This document shows, one piece after another, positions 18,423 through 27,107 of a stretch of DNA of 64,000 nucleotides (its first letter is position 1; each line of letters opens with the position of its first letter). The stretch is from Streptococcus didelphis DSM 15616 (lineage in GTDB: Bacteria > Bacillota > Bacilli > Lactobacillales > Streptococcaceae), in NCBI RefSeq assembly GCF_000380005.1, contig NZ_KB904188.1:744001-808000 (forward strand), read 5' to 3'. Position numbers and translations under genes: made by a program. A model generated the notes under the pieces. The model saw nothing but the letters and a program-made list of their open reading frames with translations. It did no database searches and was not told the origin of the DNA.

Positions 18423-19454
18423 TTATCTTTTTATTTCATGGGTCTTGCTTGCTAGTAATTGCTCTAGATCTTGTCGACTCATAGTATTAATGTCGCCTTC
18501 AATGGTGTGTTTAAATTTAAATGCTGTCATAGCAATATTTAAAACTGTTTGGGCACTTTCTTTCTCAAGTAAACCATGGATAAGCCCAGCTGTAAAAGCG
18601 TCTCCAGTTCCTACCCGATCTAAAACCTGTATCCCTGATTTTTCAGTTTCAAATAAATGACCATCTTGATATAAGTAAGCCTTCAAAAGATATTCGTTCA
18701 TATGTCCCATTTCTCTTTGAGTGAAAGCAAGGGATGAGATATGGTAATCTTTAGCAATTTGAGACACAACTTTTTCTAAGACCTCTTTATTTTCATAAGG
18801 TCTGGTTAAACCCAATTGATCTTTTAAATCACTGTTTTGATCATCAGTAGGCAAGGCAATAGGTTCAATACCAATACAAACATCTGCCAAGGCCACAAAA
18901 GGACTTAAGAGATGTCTAGCTTCTTCAAAAGAATAGCCCAGACTCTCTCTAAAATTTAAGTCAAAAGAAACCGTAATCCCTATACTTTTGGCTTTTTTCA
19001 TTAGTAAAATCGTAATATCATAAAGATTTTCTGTTAATAAGGGAGTAATTCCTGAAACATGGAACCAATCTGCTCCCTGAAAAATAGTTTCAATGGCATA
19101 ATCTTCCTTGACAGTTTCCCAGAAGGCAGAATGTTTACGATCATAAATGACACGACTAGCTCTTAGTGAGTAACCTTTTTGATAATAATAGAGCCCTAAT
19201 CGCTCTCCTTTTTGAATAAGATGCTCTAAACCAATCTTTTTAGCATACAGAAAGGACTTGGTCATTTTACCAAGATCATTGCCAGGCAAGGCTGTAACAA
19301 GGGAGGCTTGGTGGCCTAGCTGAACCAAGGAGGCTAAAACATTTAATTCTGAGCCACCAAATTGACATTCTAAGCTAGTAGCCTGTGTTAAAGTTTGGTA
19401 CTGTGGTGGGCTTAACCGAAGCAAGACTTCTCCCAGAGAAACTACTTTTTTCAT
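18423..19454 (-). CDS. kdgK: 2-keto-3-deoxygluconate kinase, PfkB family
   Basis: A 343-aa sugar kinase that phosphorylates 2-keto-3-deoxygluconate to KDPG. It starts with SLGEVLLRLSP, has the GGSELNVLASLVQLG substrate loop, and ends in the PfkB signature DRVGTGDAFTAGLIHG with the catalytic Asp. The ATG at 19454 has AAAGGAG seven bases upstream; a TTG two codons earlier is less likely. It follows the transporter gene but is separated from it by a strong terminator hairpin. It may therefore depend on readthrough or on a local extended -10 (TGTTATAGT about 20 nt upstream). Confidence 0.9.
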   Translation of the reverse strand: MKKVVSLGEVLLRLSPPQYQTLTQATSLECQFGGSELNVLASLVQLGHQASLVTALPGNDLGKMTKSFLYAKKIGLEHLIQKGERLGLYYYQKGYSLRASRVIYDRKHSAFWETVKEDYAIETIFQGADWFHVSGITPLLTENLYDITILLMKKAKSIGITVSFDLNFRESLGYSFEEARHLLSPFVALADVCIGIEPIALPTDDQNSDLKDQLGLTRPYENKEVLEKVVSQIAKDYHISSLAFTQREMGHMNEYLLKAYLYQDGHLFETEKSGIQVLDRVGTGDAFTAGLIHGLLEKESAQTVLNIAMTAFKFKHTIEGDINTMSRQDLEQLLASKTHEIKR

Positions 19455-19490
19455 AAGCAAACTCCTTTTTTATACTATAACATAATTGAG

Positions 19491-19516
19491 AAAAAAGCTG
19501 CTCCTTACGAGCAGCT
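19491..19516 (-). terminator. Terminator between the glucuronide transporter and kdgK
   Basis: AGCTGCTC and GAGCAGCT form a perfect 8-bp stem with a 5-nt loop, followed by T6. It lies inside what would otherwise be one transcript, so it probably lowers kdgK-uidA-regulator expression relative to the transporter. Confidence 0.88.
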
Positions 19517-19527
19517 CAGTTACAATT

Positions 19528-21072
19528 CTAATCTTTATTGATAGGATATTTTGTCACATCAACATAATCCATATCAGTTAAAGGAACGTTCTTTGCAATA
19601 TCTTTTGCTCTTTCTTTACTTTTGGCTGCTTTCATTACTTGAATTTTTTCTTGAATACGAATCATTTCTTCTTTATCAAGTTTATAGAATTTCATTAAGA
19701 ATAAAGCGACTAGCAAGGCTATAAATGGGATACCTACCAAGAGCATCATTACGGCCATTTTTAATTCTGGCGTTAAAGGAGTCTCAATAGTTGGGTAAGC
19801 TTTAGAAAAACCAATACCGGCCAAGACAAAGCCAACAACCATTGGAGCAAATGATGAGGCAATTGAATCTGTTAATGAGAAGATAGTTCCAATCATACCA
19901 GAAACATAGCGACCTGACTCTGAAGTTTCATAGTCAGAAATATCAGCGCCCATAGTCAATACTAAACTTACTGGAGCTTGAGCAGCATATCTTGCCACAA
20001 TATTAGTAAGAATAAATAAGATAGTATAAAGATTAATCTTACTTAAACTTAAATCTCCTGGATTCCCCATGTAAAGGACAGCCCCATAAGCAAGCAAACC
20101 AATTAAACCAAGTTGAATGGCTTTAACGTAAGAAAATCTGAGACCTCTTTTACGAGCAATAGTTGAGAAGATAATATTAATTAATACACCAGGGACAATA
20201 AATAATAATGAAAACTGTCCAGACAAAGCATAGTTACCAAATAAGATACCAAACAAGATAACCATGACAACTGAATCACCAAAGAATTGAACAGCAAATT
20301 TAACTAAAGCTGCTGCAATTGATAGGACTTGAAGAGGTTTATTTCCCTTAATAACTTTCCAGTAATCTTTGAGCTTAGTTTTTTGCGTATTTTCCCCAAG
20401 ACCAAAGAACTCTTTATTATCTTTAGACCAAATACCTATGATGGCAACTACAGCTAAAATTGCTGAAATAATAATCGTACCATAAATCAAGACATTGAAG
20501 AACTCTGGTGTAAAGTTACCATACTTTGGAACCAAGAATCCTGAAACCACAAATTGACCACCAGTCATTAATGAAGTTGTCATAACAGCATCAACAATAT
20601 TAAAGATTGGACGTTGTTTAGGATCATTTGTTAGCGCTGTTTGACCTGCCTTAGTAATGGTTTGTTGCATTGAATAACCAATTTTATGAACAACTAAGAC
20701 CAGAATGAAGAGCGGAAAACGAATATTAGTACTGACTTCACGTAATCCAAGGAGGGATATCAATGAAAAGGCTGTAATAAGATTACCTAAAACAAGAATT
20801 GGACGATATTTACCAAACTTTGTTTCAGTCTTATCAATTAAAACTCCAATTGCTGGATCAATAAAGCCATCAAAAATACGGATATAGCCCATAATCTGAC
20901 TAACAAAAATAGCTGCAAGTCCTAAAACACCTGTTGAAAAATAGGTTACAAACATAAAGGTAAATAGGTATATATTAGTAGATGCATTATTTAACGCAAA
21001 CATAACAAGCTGCCACGTCTTAGCTCTATTATATTGTACAACCTCTTCCCTTTGAACAATCATTTTCTCCAT
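19528..21072 (-). CDS. GPH-family sugar:cation symporter, probable glucuronide transporter
   Basis: A 514-aa membrane protein with about twelve hydrophobic helices and a charged C-terminal tail. It belongs to the glycoside-pentoside-hexuronide (GPH) branch of the MFS. Typical features are FDGFIDPAIGVLIDKTETKFGKYRP in loop 2-3 (here residues about 70-95) and DISDYETSESGRYVSGM late in the protein. It would carry beta-glucuronides, or uronates, into the cell for UidA and UxaC. It is the first gene of the cluster, behind the second promoter with an operator-filled spacer. The substrate is inferred from neighbours. Confidence 0.85.
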   Translation of the reverse strand: MEKMIVQREEVVQYNRAKTWQLVMFALNNASTNIYLFTFMFVTYFSTGVLGLAAIFVSQIMGYIRIFDGFIDPAIGVLIDKTETKFGKYRPILVLGNLITAFSLISLLGLREVSTNIRFPLFILVLVVHKIGYSMQQTITKAGQTALTNDPKQRPIFNIVDAVMTTSLMTGGQFVVSGFLVPKYGNFTPEFFNVLIYGTIIISAILAVVAIIGIWSKDNKEFFGLGENTQKTKLKDYWKVIKGNKPLQVLSIAAALVKFAVQFFGDSVVMVILFGILFGNYALSGQFSLLFIVPGVLINIIFSTIARKRGLRFSYVKAIQLGLIGLLAYGAVLYMGNPGDLSLSKINLYTILFILTNIVARYAAQAPVSLVLTMGADISDYETSESGRYVSGMIGTIFSLTDSIASSFAPMVVGFVLAGIGFSKAYPTIETPLTPELKMAVMMLLVGIPFIALLVALFLMKFYKLDKEEMIRIQEKIQVMKAAKSKERAKDIAKNVPLTDMDYVDVTKYPINKD

Positions 21073-21107
21073 CAGAGAAATCCCCCTTAAATTTGGTTTT
21101 CTTTTTT

Positions 21108-21160
21108 TGTAAGCGTTTCACTTATATACCTATAATACTATTCATCTGATGACTTGTCAA
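21108..21160 (-). promoter_or_regulatory. Glucuronide transporter promoter with operator in the spacer and cre-like site
   Basis: TTGACA (21155-21160), a 17-nt spacer and TATTAT (21132-21137). The palindrome TCATCTGATGA (21142-21152) begins five bases upstream of the -10 edge, exactly as at kdgA. TGTAAGCGTTTCAC (21108-21121) fits WGWAARCGYTWWMA at 12 of 14 positions, just downstream of the start. A weaker palindrome, TCATCTGATAA, lies at 21259-21269. Confidence 0.85.
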
Positions 21161-21271
21161 TATTTTTTAGAACTTTATTCTCTTTTTTTATTAAATACCC
21201 TTTCAAATAGGCTTTTTTATTGAATAAACACATACTTATTTCTTTAAAAAGCTAAAAATCATCTGATAATT

Positions 21272-21294
21272 AAAAAAGAACCCTAAGGTTCTTT
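21272..21294 (-). terminator. Terminator after murA
   Basis: AAAGAACC and GGTTCTTT form an 8-bp stem with a 4-nt loop, followed by T6. The murA stop codon lies inside the stem. Confidence 0.9.
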
Positions 21295-22552
21295 AGTCTT
21301 CTATAAGAGATATATCTGCTCCGAGTTTTTGTAATTTCTCAATGATGTTAGCATAACCACGTAAAATAAATTCAATGTTAGTAATTTCAGTCCTACCTTG
21401 GGCCATAAGACCTGCTGTTACTAAGGCAGCTCCAGCACGAAGATCTGTTGCTTTTACCTGGGCTCCTGTCAAGTGACTTGGACCATCAAAAACGATTTTA
21501 CCACCCACTACTGAAATATCTGCACCCATACGTGCTAATTCCGGAACATGATTACTCCTTTTTTCATAGATAGTATCAATAATGGCACCTCTGCCTTGCG
21601 TTTTTAGCAAGAGAGGTGTTAAAGGTTGTTGAAGGTCTGTTGCAAAACCTGGATAAGGAGAGGTTTTTATGGTAACAGCCTTAAGTTTATCCTGTTTTTC
21701 AACAAAGATAGCATCTTCTTCCACAGTCATTCGAACACCCATTTCTTCCAATTTTGCAATAAAACTGTCTAGATGTTCATAAAGGACATTTGTAATTCTT
21801 ATCCCTTGACCTACTGCTGCTGCCAAAGCTATATAGGTACCTGCTTCAATCCTGTCTGGGATAACCTGGTGCCGTGTACCGTGTAAAACTTCAACACCCT
21901 CAATAGTAATAATATCAGTACCTGCTCCTCTAATATGAGCTCCCATATTATTTAACAAAGTGGCAATATCAATTATTTCAGGCTCTCTTGCAGCATTTTC
22001 AATAATGGTTTTTCCCTTAGCTTTGGTAGCTGCGAGCATGGTATTAATAGTAGCACCAACACTTACAGTATCCATATAAATATGAGCGCCATGTAAACTT
22101 CCCTTGTCTACTGAAAGGTGCATATTCTCACCCTCATAACTGACCGTAGCTCCCATAGCTTCAAAGGCTTTTAGATGAAGATCAATAGGTCTTGGACCCA
22201 AATCACATCCTCCAGGTAAACCTGCAGTTGCCTGACCAAAACGACCTAGTAAGCTTCCGTAGAAATAATAAGAAGCACGCAAGCTATTTATCTTTCCATA
22301 AGGCATAGGAACACTCTGAATACCCCTTGGATCAATAACTAAAGTTTCTTCTTGATATTTTATTTTAGCTCCCATGAGTTCCATAATTTCAATTAAACTA
22401 TCAACATCACTGATAGCTGGAACACCATCTAAGGTAACAAGATCATCTGCTAAAATGATAGCAGGAATTAGAGCTACAACACTATTTTTAGCACCCGAAA
22501 CAGCTACTTCTCCGGATAAAGGTTTTCCACCATTAATAATTATTTTTCGCAT
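21293..22552 (-). CDS. murA: UDP-N-acetylglucosamine 1-carboxyvinyltransferase
   Basis: A 419-aa enzyme that transfers enolpyruvate from PEP to UDP-GlcNAc, the first committed step of peptidoglycan synthesis. It has SGAKNS with Lys22/Asn23, the catalytic and fosfomycin-target Cys116 in [12 protein letters not shown], and the conserved Asp in [11 protein letters not shown]. Streptococci carry two MurA paralogues; this one is next to metK, and which paralogue it is cannot be settled here. It has its own terminator and a likely promoter about 50 nt upstream (TATAAT in GATTATAATTT). Confidence 0.94.
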   Translation of the reverse strand: MRKIIINGGKPLSGEVAVSGAKNSVVALIPAIILADDLVTLDGVPAISDVDSLIEIMELMGAKIKYQEETLVIDPRGIQSVPMPYGKINSLRASYYFYGSLLGRFGQATAGLPGGCDLGPRPIDLHLKAFEAMGATVSYEGENMHLSVDKGSLHGAHIYMDTVSVGATINTMLAATKAKGKTIIENAAREPEIIDIATLLNNMGAHIRGAGTDIITIEGVEVLHGTRHQVIPDRIEAGTYIALAAAVGQGIRITNVLYEHLDSFIAKLEEMGVRMTVEEDAIFVEKQDKLKAVTIKTSPYPGFATDLQQPLTPLLLKTQGRGAIIDTIYEKRSNHVPELARMGADISVVGGKIVFDGPSHLTGAQVKATDLRAGAALVTAGLMAQGRTEITNIEFILRGYANIIEKLQKLGADISLIED

Positions 22553-22680
22553 ACTTCCTAATCTTTCCTATACTAGAATTCAACCTTATCATTTTATCAT
22601 AAATTATAATCCAATACAATGGTTTAAAATTAAAGAATTCCATAAGCAAGTCCCTTCTTTCAAGCCATTTTCCAAAAAAC

Positions 22681-22714
22681 AAAATAAAAGATAGAAAATT
22701 TAATCTCTATCTTT
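22681..22714 (-). terminator. Terminator after metK
   Basis: AAAGATAGA and TCTATCTTT form a 9-bp stem with a 10-nt loop, followed by TTTTATTTTG on the minus strand. Confidence 0.82.
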
Positions 22715-22743
22715 ATCTTTTTATTTAACTTAAAATAGGTAGC

Positions 22744-23934
22744 TTAAGAAAGAATAGCCTTCAAGCTTTCTACCTTGTCCAATTGTTCCCAAGGTAAATC
22801 AATATCTGTTCTTCCCATGTGTCCATAGGCTGCTGTTTGTTTATAGATAGGTCGTTTTAAATCAAGCATTTTAATAATACCTGCAGGTCGTAAATCAAAG
22901 ATCTGGCGAACAGCATCCTCAAGCTGAGATTCTGAAACAGTAGCTGTCCCAAAAGTATCAATTCGGACAGAAACAGGCTGGGCTACCCCAATAGCATAAG
23001 CCAACTGTACTTCTGCTTTCTTGGCAAAACCTGCAGCCACAATATTTTTAGCAATATAGCGAGCAGCATAGGAAGCTGATCTATCAACTTTTGTAGCATC
23101 CTTACCAGAAAATGCCCCTCCACCATGTCGTGAAAAACCGCCATAGGTATCTACAATAATTTTACGACCAGTCAAACCAGAGTCTCCCTGAGGACCACCA
23201 ATAACAAAGCGTCCAGTTGGGTTAATGAAGAATTTCGTTTCATCATCTAAATAATACGCTGGAATAACTGCCTTGATAACTTTTTCAATCACATCCTGAC
23301 GAATTTGATCATTGCTAACATCTGGATCATGTTGGGTTGAAATAACAACAGTATCAACCCTTACTGGCTTATCATTTTCATCATACTCTACGGTTACTTG
23401 AGACTTTGCATCAGGACGTAAATAAGTAATATCTCCTGACTTTCGTAGATCTGCTAGTCTTTTAACTAATTTATGTGACAGAGCAATTGGTAAAGGCATT
23501 AACTCTTCTGTCTCATCAATAGCAAAACCAAACATCAATCCCTGATCTCCTGCTCCAATGGCATTAAGATCATCTTCTTTTTGTCCCTGACGGACTTCTA
23601 AGGCCTGATTAACCCCTTGAGCAATATCTGCTGATTGTTCCACCAAGGATGGATGGACACCTACTGCATTAGCGGAAAAGCCATACTCAGCCTCTGTGTA
23701 GCCAATTTCTGCAATAGTATCTCTAACAACTCGGTTAATATCAACATAGGCTTTAGTTGAAATTTCACCAAAAACATGAACAGAGCCTGTATAGACTACT
23801 GTTTCAGCAGCAACGTGAGCATCAGGATCCTCAGCAAGTATAGCATCTAAAATAGCATCGGAAATCTGGTCAGCAATCTTATCTGGATGCCCTTCTGATA
23901 CTGACTCAGACGTGAAAAGTTTACGTTCTGACAT
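22744..23934 (-). CDS. metK: S-adenosylmethionine synthetase
   Basis: A 396-aa cytoplasmic enzyme that makes S-adenosylmethionine from methionine and ATP. It starts with [20 protein letters not shown] (methionine/ATP-binding His). It has [10 protein letters not shown] and [16 protein letters not shown], the family's two signature motifs. The ribosome site AAGGGGGAC lies eight bases before the ATG and is part of the S_MK riboswitch, so translation should fall when SAM is abundant. Monocistronic. Confidence 0.97.
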   Translation of the reverse strand: MSERKLFTSESVSEGHPDKIADQISDAILDAILAEDPDAHVAAETVVYTGSVHVFGEISTKAYVDINRVVRDTIAEIGYTEAEYGFSANAVGVHPSLVEQSADIAQGVNQALEVRQGQKEDDLNAIGAGDQGLMFGFAIDETEELMPLPIALSHKLVKRLADLRKSGDITYLRPDAKSQVTVEYDENDKPVRVDTVVISTQHDPDVSNDQIRQDVIEKVIKAVIPAYYLDDETKFFINPTGRFVIGGPQGDSGLTGRKIIVDTYGGFSRHGGGAFSGKDATKVDRSASYAARYIAKNIVAAGFAKKAEVQLAYAIGVAQPVSVRIDTFGTATVSESQLEDAVRQIFDLRPAGIIKMLDLKRPIYKQTAAYGHMGRTDIDLPWEQLDKVESLKAILS

Positions 23935-23940
23935 AAAAAT

Positions 23941-24122
23941 GTCCCCCTTTTAATAAAAAATAGTTTACCAAGACATAAAAAGCCAAATAGTTTTTCAAAA
24001 AAATTTACCTTTATGCATAGTAATTCTGCTAAACCATGGTCTGTAAATAAACCATGATTAAGTGGGTTAAAAAGTTACAAAGAGCAATGACAGTTAATCA
24101 TCTGCCTTTTCGGGACTCATTA
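23941..24122 (-). promoter_or_regulatory. S_MK (SAM-III) riboswitch controlling metK translation
   Basis: The 5' core reads GAGTCCCGAAAAGGCAGATG, followed after a short stem by TCATTGCTCTTTGTAAC (24073-24120). This matches the S_MK pattern UCCCGAAAGG...GAUG...UUGUAAC known upstream of metK in lactic acid bacteria. The anti-Shine-Dalgarno GTCCC (24112-24116) can pair with GGGAC (23941-23945) of the metK ribosome site. A linker of roughly 120 nt, containing CCATGGT...ACCATGG, separates the two halves. SAM binding would stabilise the pairing and block initiation. Confidence 0.88.
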
Positions 24123-24130
24123 ACTTCCTT

Positions 24131-24139
24131 ATTATAACA
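24131..24139 (-). promoter_or_regulatory. metK promoter (extended -10)
   Basis: TGTTATAAT on the minus strand places the transcription start immediately before the riboswitch core. No -35 consensus is seen at 17 bp. Confidence 0.65.
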
Positions 24140-24261
24140 TTTTATTCTCTATTTTCTAGTTGAATCTGCCATTTAGCATTATTTCTCTCCTGCTCATTTT
24201 CCAAGGTCCTTTTAAACCTTATTTAGCTTGAAAATTCACTAGAATATAATATACTAGAGCT

Positions 24262-25197
24262 ATGAAAACTTATGAGAAAATTTATTTATTTTTAAAAGAA
24301 GCCAATACTTATGTTAGCGGAGAAGTACTAGCTGAAAAACTATCCTTATCACGAACGTCTGTTTGGAAGGCCATAAAAACTCTAGAACAACAAGGATTGC
24401 TTATTGAATCTTCCAAGCAAAAAGGTTATCGTATTCTTTCTGGAGACTTACTCCTTCCTGAACTGATTAGTCAGAAACTCAATTTCCCTGTTACTTTAAC
24501 CAAAAAAAGCATCTCTACCCAAGAAGATGCTAAACAAAATACCAATAATCCCTCCAAACAGCCCCATCTTTTCTTAGCATCTTCTCAGATTAGGGCGAAG
24601 GGACGTCTAAATCGCAACTTCTATGCTTCCCAGACTGGTGGTATCTATATGTCTCTTCACCTAAAGCCTAATTTGCCCTATCTTGAAATGGAACCCTATA
24701 CAATGATTGTAGCCTCCAGTATTGTTAAGGCAATTTCCAGATTAACCGGAATTGAGACTCAAATTAAATGGGTCAATGATATTTACTTAGAAAATAAAAA
24801 GATAGCCGGCATTTTAACCGAAGCTATCACATCTGTTGAAACAGGACTTATCACTGATCTTATTATTGGTGTTGGTTTAAATTTTTACATTAAAGATTTT
24901 CCAGAAGAACTTTCTTCTAAAGCAGGTTCCTTGTTCAAGGAAGAACCAACTATCAGTAGAAATCAGCTTATTGAAGAAATTTGGAAACTTTTTTTTACCA
25001 TTCCTGCTAAAGACCACATTAAAGTCTATAAGGAAAAATCTCTTGTCTTAAATAAAGAAGTTAGCTTCTGGCAAGAAGACAAGGAATACAGGGCTCTTGC
25101 TACAGATATTACTGATCAAGGACACTTAATCCTTAAACTAAGTGATGGTCATGAAAAAATACTTGGTAGTGGCGAAGTTAGTCTTTCTTCTTGGTAG
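24262..25197 (+). CDS. birA: Bifunctional biotin-[protein] ligase / biotin operon repressor
   Basis: A 311-aa protein that attaches biotin to carboxylases and can act as a biotin-responsive repressor. The N-terminal winged helix (about 1-60) contains LSLSRTSVWKAIKTLEQQG. The ligase core has SLHLKP, IKWVNDIYLENKKIAGILTE and IGVGLNFY. The adenylate-binding loop, usually GRGRxGR, reads RAKGRLNR here, a noticeable departure that may be lineage-typical. A TATAAT (24245-24250) ends 11 nt before the ATG, leaving an almost leaderless mRNA. The end converges with and overlaps DUF3272 by 20 bp. Confidence 0.92.
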   Translation: MKTYEKIYLFLKEANTYVSGEVLAEKLSLSRTSVWKAIKTLEQQGLLIESSKQKGYRILSGDLLLPELISQKLNFPVTLTKKSISTQEDAKQNTNNPSKQPHLFLASSQIRAKGRLNRNFYASQTGGIYMSLHLKPNLPYLEMEPYTMIVASSIVKAISRLTGIETQIKWVNDIYLENKKIAGILTEAITSVETGLITDLIIGVGLNFYIKDFPEELSSKAGSLFKEEPTISRNQLIEEIWKLFFTIPAKDHIKVYKEKSLVLNKEVSFWQEDKEYRALATDITDQGHLILKLSDGHEKILGSGEVSLSSW

Positions 25198-25381
25198 CTC
25201 GACTAGCTTTAAGTAACTCTTTAGAGAACTTATTGATAGCATAAGCCTTTCTTAAATCTCTAAACAACAAAAAAGCCCAAAAGCCAGCAAAAAGAAAGTG
25301 ACCTGCTATCAAAGAATCATTAAAAAAATAAGTTTCAAAAGCACATACAAATGCTATAAAAATAAATTGTCTAATTGTCAT
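25178..25381 (-). CDS. DUF3272 family small membrane protein
   Basis: A 67-aa protein with two hydrophobic segments (about 4-20 and 25-41) and a basic tail ending TKKKD. I recognise it as the streptococcal DUF3272 family that sits after dnaX; its function is unknown. It lies beyond the dnaX terminator palindrome. A TGATATAAT extended -10 ends six bases before the ATG and there is no ribosome site, so it looks leaderless. Its stop overlaps the birA stop on the opposite strand. Confidence 0.72.
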   Translation of the reverse strand: MTIRQFIFIAFVCAFETYFFNDSLIAGHFLFAGFWAFLLFRDLRKAYAINKFSKELLKASRATKKKD

Positions 25382-25387
25382 ATTGCT

Positions 25388-25396
25388 ATTATATCA
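25388..25396 (-). promoter_or_regulatory. Leaderless-type promoter of DUF3272
   Basis: TGATATAAT ends six bases before the start codon, so transcription should begin at or next to the A of ATG. Confidence 0.6.
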
Positions 25397-25399
25397 ATG

Positions 25400-25429
25400 A
25401 AAAGAAAATTCGTCGACGAATTTTCTTTT
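25400..25429. terminator. Perfect 30-nt palindrome: terminator of dnaX, possibly also of birA
   Basis: Both arms are AAAAGAAAATTCGTC and its complement, centred on GTCGAC with no unpaired loop. T-runs follow on both strands. The dnaX stop lies one base outside it. Confidence 0.8.
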
Positions 25430-25430
25430 T

Positions 25431-27107
25431 TTAATCCTCCACTGTAGTCATTTTTTCACTTAAGAAGTCAAATTCTTTTGGAATATCAATTTTACTTTTT
25501 TCTGTCAGCTCTTGACTGGCAGGAGATTGAGCTTTCATCTGCAAAGCAAACTCACTGCGGAGATGGTGAAAATCTGATTTAGGGACAGCTAGAATGTTAG
25601 GTGAAAAACCAGCTGCCTTGCTCATAATATTACCAAATACAGCATTTAAGTCTTGCCTGTTCATCGCCTGTTCCGCATTAAAAGCTGCTTCAAAAGCTAA
25701 AATAGCATTCTCACTATTTGCTAACACTGGCTCAGAACCTAAAAGCAAAGCCCTATCTTGAGCTGAAATACTATCTAATATCTCATTCCACACAGACTTA
25801 AGCGAGTCAAGATACTTTCGAGATTGCTGACTATCTTGAACAGTCTCTTCCATAATTTTAAAAATCTTTTGCTTATCAACCTTATAAGAAAAGGTCTTTT
25901 GACTACTTTTTTTAGAAGGCGCTAACTTAGGACTGCCAGAAACTTGTGACAAGTTATTGAGTTTTTCTTTTAAAAGTCCTATTTCTTCCTGAAGATTTTG
26001 GAGTTGATTTACTAGGGATTCTGGTAGAATAGCATCCGCTACTTGACTTTTATCTGCCAAAGCAATGGTCATCATTTCTGCATAGATACGCGGATGTGAG
26101 CCCTGCTTTATTTCAGGAATATGTCTGGTAACCGTTGCAATCAATTGAAAAATAATTTCCTTCTCAACCTTTAAATTATTATCAAATAGCTGAGACTGAT
26201 AGGTCACTTGACCACCTGATTTAGCAACCAATAGATCACGTAAGTAGGCCAGTAAATCCGTCGCAAAGCGGATCATGCTCTTTCCATTATCAAAAATAGT
26301 AGCCAAGTCTTCTAAAGCTAGCTGGGCTTGATTGTGCAAGATATGTTCAACATACTGGTCTAAAGCACGAATACTGATTGAACCTGTAATCTCTTCTGCA
26401 ACTGCCAAATTAACCTGGTTATCACTTGATAGACTTAGAGCTTGGTCTAAGATAGATAAGGCGTCCCGCATCCCACCTTCTGCTCTTTTAGCAATTAAGG
26501 TCAAGGCATCCTCTTCAAAGGCAATTGATTCCTTATTGAGAATATGCGCTAAATGTTCTTTAATAGCTGCTTGTTTAATGGCCTTAAATTCAAAACGCTG
26601 TACTCTCGATAAGATAGTCGCTGGAATCTTATGCAATTCTGTTGTCGCGAGAATAAAAACAACGTTTTCAGTAGGCTCTTCCAAGGTCTTCAGTAAGGCA
26701 TTAAAGGCTCCTGTTGAAAGCATATGGACCTCATCGATAATGTATACCTTGTACAAAGCTCTGCTGGGAGCATAGGTCGACTTATCTCTAATATCTCGAA
26801 TTTCATCAACCCCATTATTAGATGCTGCATCTATTTCAATCACATCTTCTAAACTACCATTTGTAATATCCCTACAGATGTCACAATGGTTGCAGGGCTC
26901 ACCATTAACTTGGTTGGGACAGTTCATGGCCTTAGCAAATATTTTGGCTGCACTGGTTTTCCCAGTTCCTCTAGGTCCTGAAAAGAGATAAGCATGACTA
27001 ATTTTACCAGACTCTACAGCCTGTTTTAGTGTTGTTGAAATAACGGTCTGACCAACCATTTCGGAAAAAGTCTGACTGCGATATTTTCGATAAAGTGCTT
27101 GATACAT
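25431..27107 (-). CDS. dnaX: DNA polymerase III subunit gamma/tau
   Basis: A 558-aa clamp-loader ATPase of the replisome. It has Walker A GPRGTGKTSAAKIFAKA, zinc-binding cysteines in CPNQVNGEPCNHCDIC, Walker B IIDEVHML, the SRC-like motif LSRVQRF, and a coiled C-terminal tau region after about residue 380. A shorter gamma form by frameshifting cannot be judged, as no strong A-tract/hairpin signal was confirmed. The start overlaps the stop of the fRMsr gene, so the two are cotranscribed and probably coupled. Confidence 0.95.
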   Translation of the reverse strand: MYQALYRKYRSQTFSEMVGQTVISTTLKQAVESGKISHAYLFSGPRGTGKTSAAKIFAKAMNCPNQVNGEPCNHCDICRDITNGSLEDVIEIDAASNNGVDEIRDIRDKSTYAPSRALYKVYIIDEVHMLSTGAFNALLKTLEEPTENVVFILATTELHKIPATILSRVQRFEFKAIKQAAIKEHLAHILNKESIAFEEDALTLIAKRAEGGMRDALSILDQALSLSSDNQVNLAVAEEITGSISIRALDQYVEHILHNQAQLALEDLATIFDNGKSMIRFATDLLAYLRDLLVAKSGGQVTYQSQLFDNNLKVEKEIIFQLIATVTRHIPEIKQGSHPRIYAEMMTIALADKSQVADAILPESLVNQLQNLQEEIGLLKEKLNNLSQVSGSPKLAPSKKSSQKTFSYKVDKQKIFKIMEETVQDSQQSRKYLDSLKSVWNEILDSISAQDRALLLGSEPVLANSENAILAFEAAFNAEQAMNRQDLNAVFGNIMSKAAGFSPNILAVPKSDFHHLRSEFALQMKAQSPASQELTEKSKIDIPKEFDFLSEKMTTVED

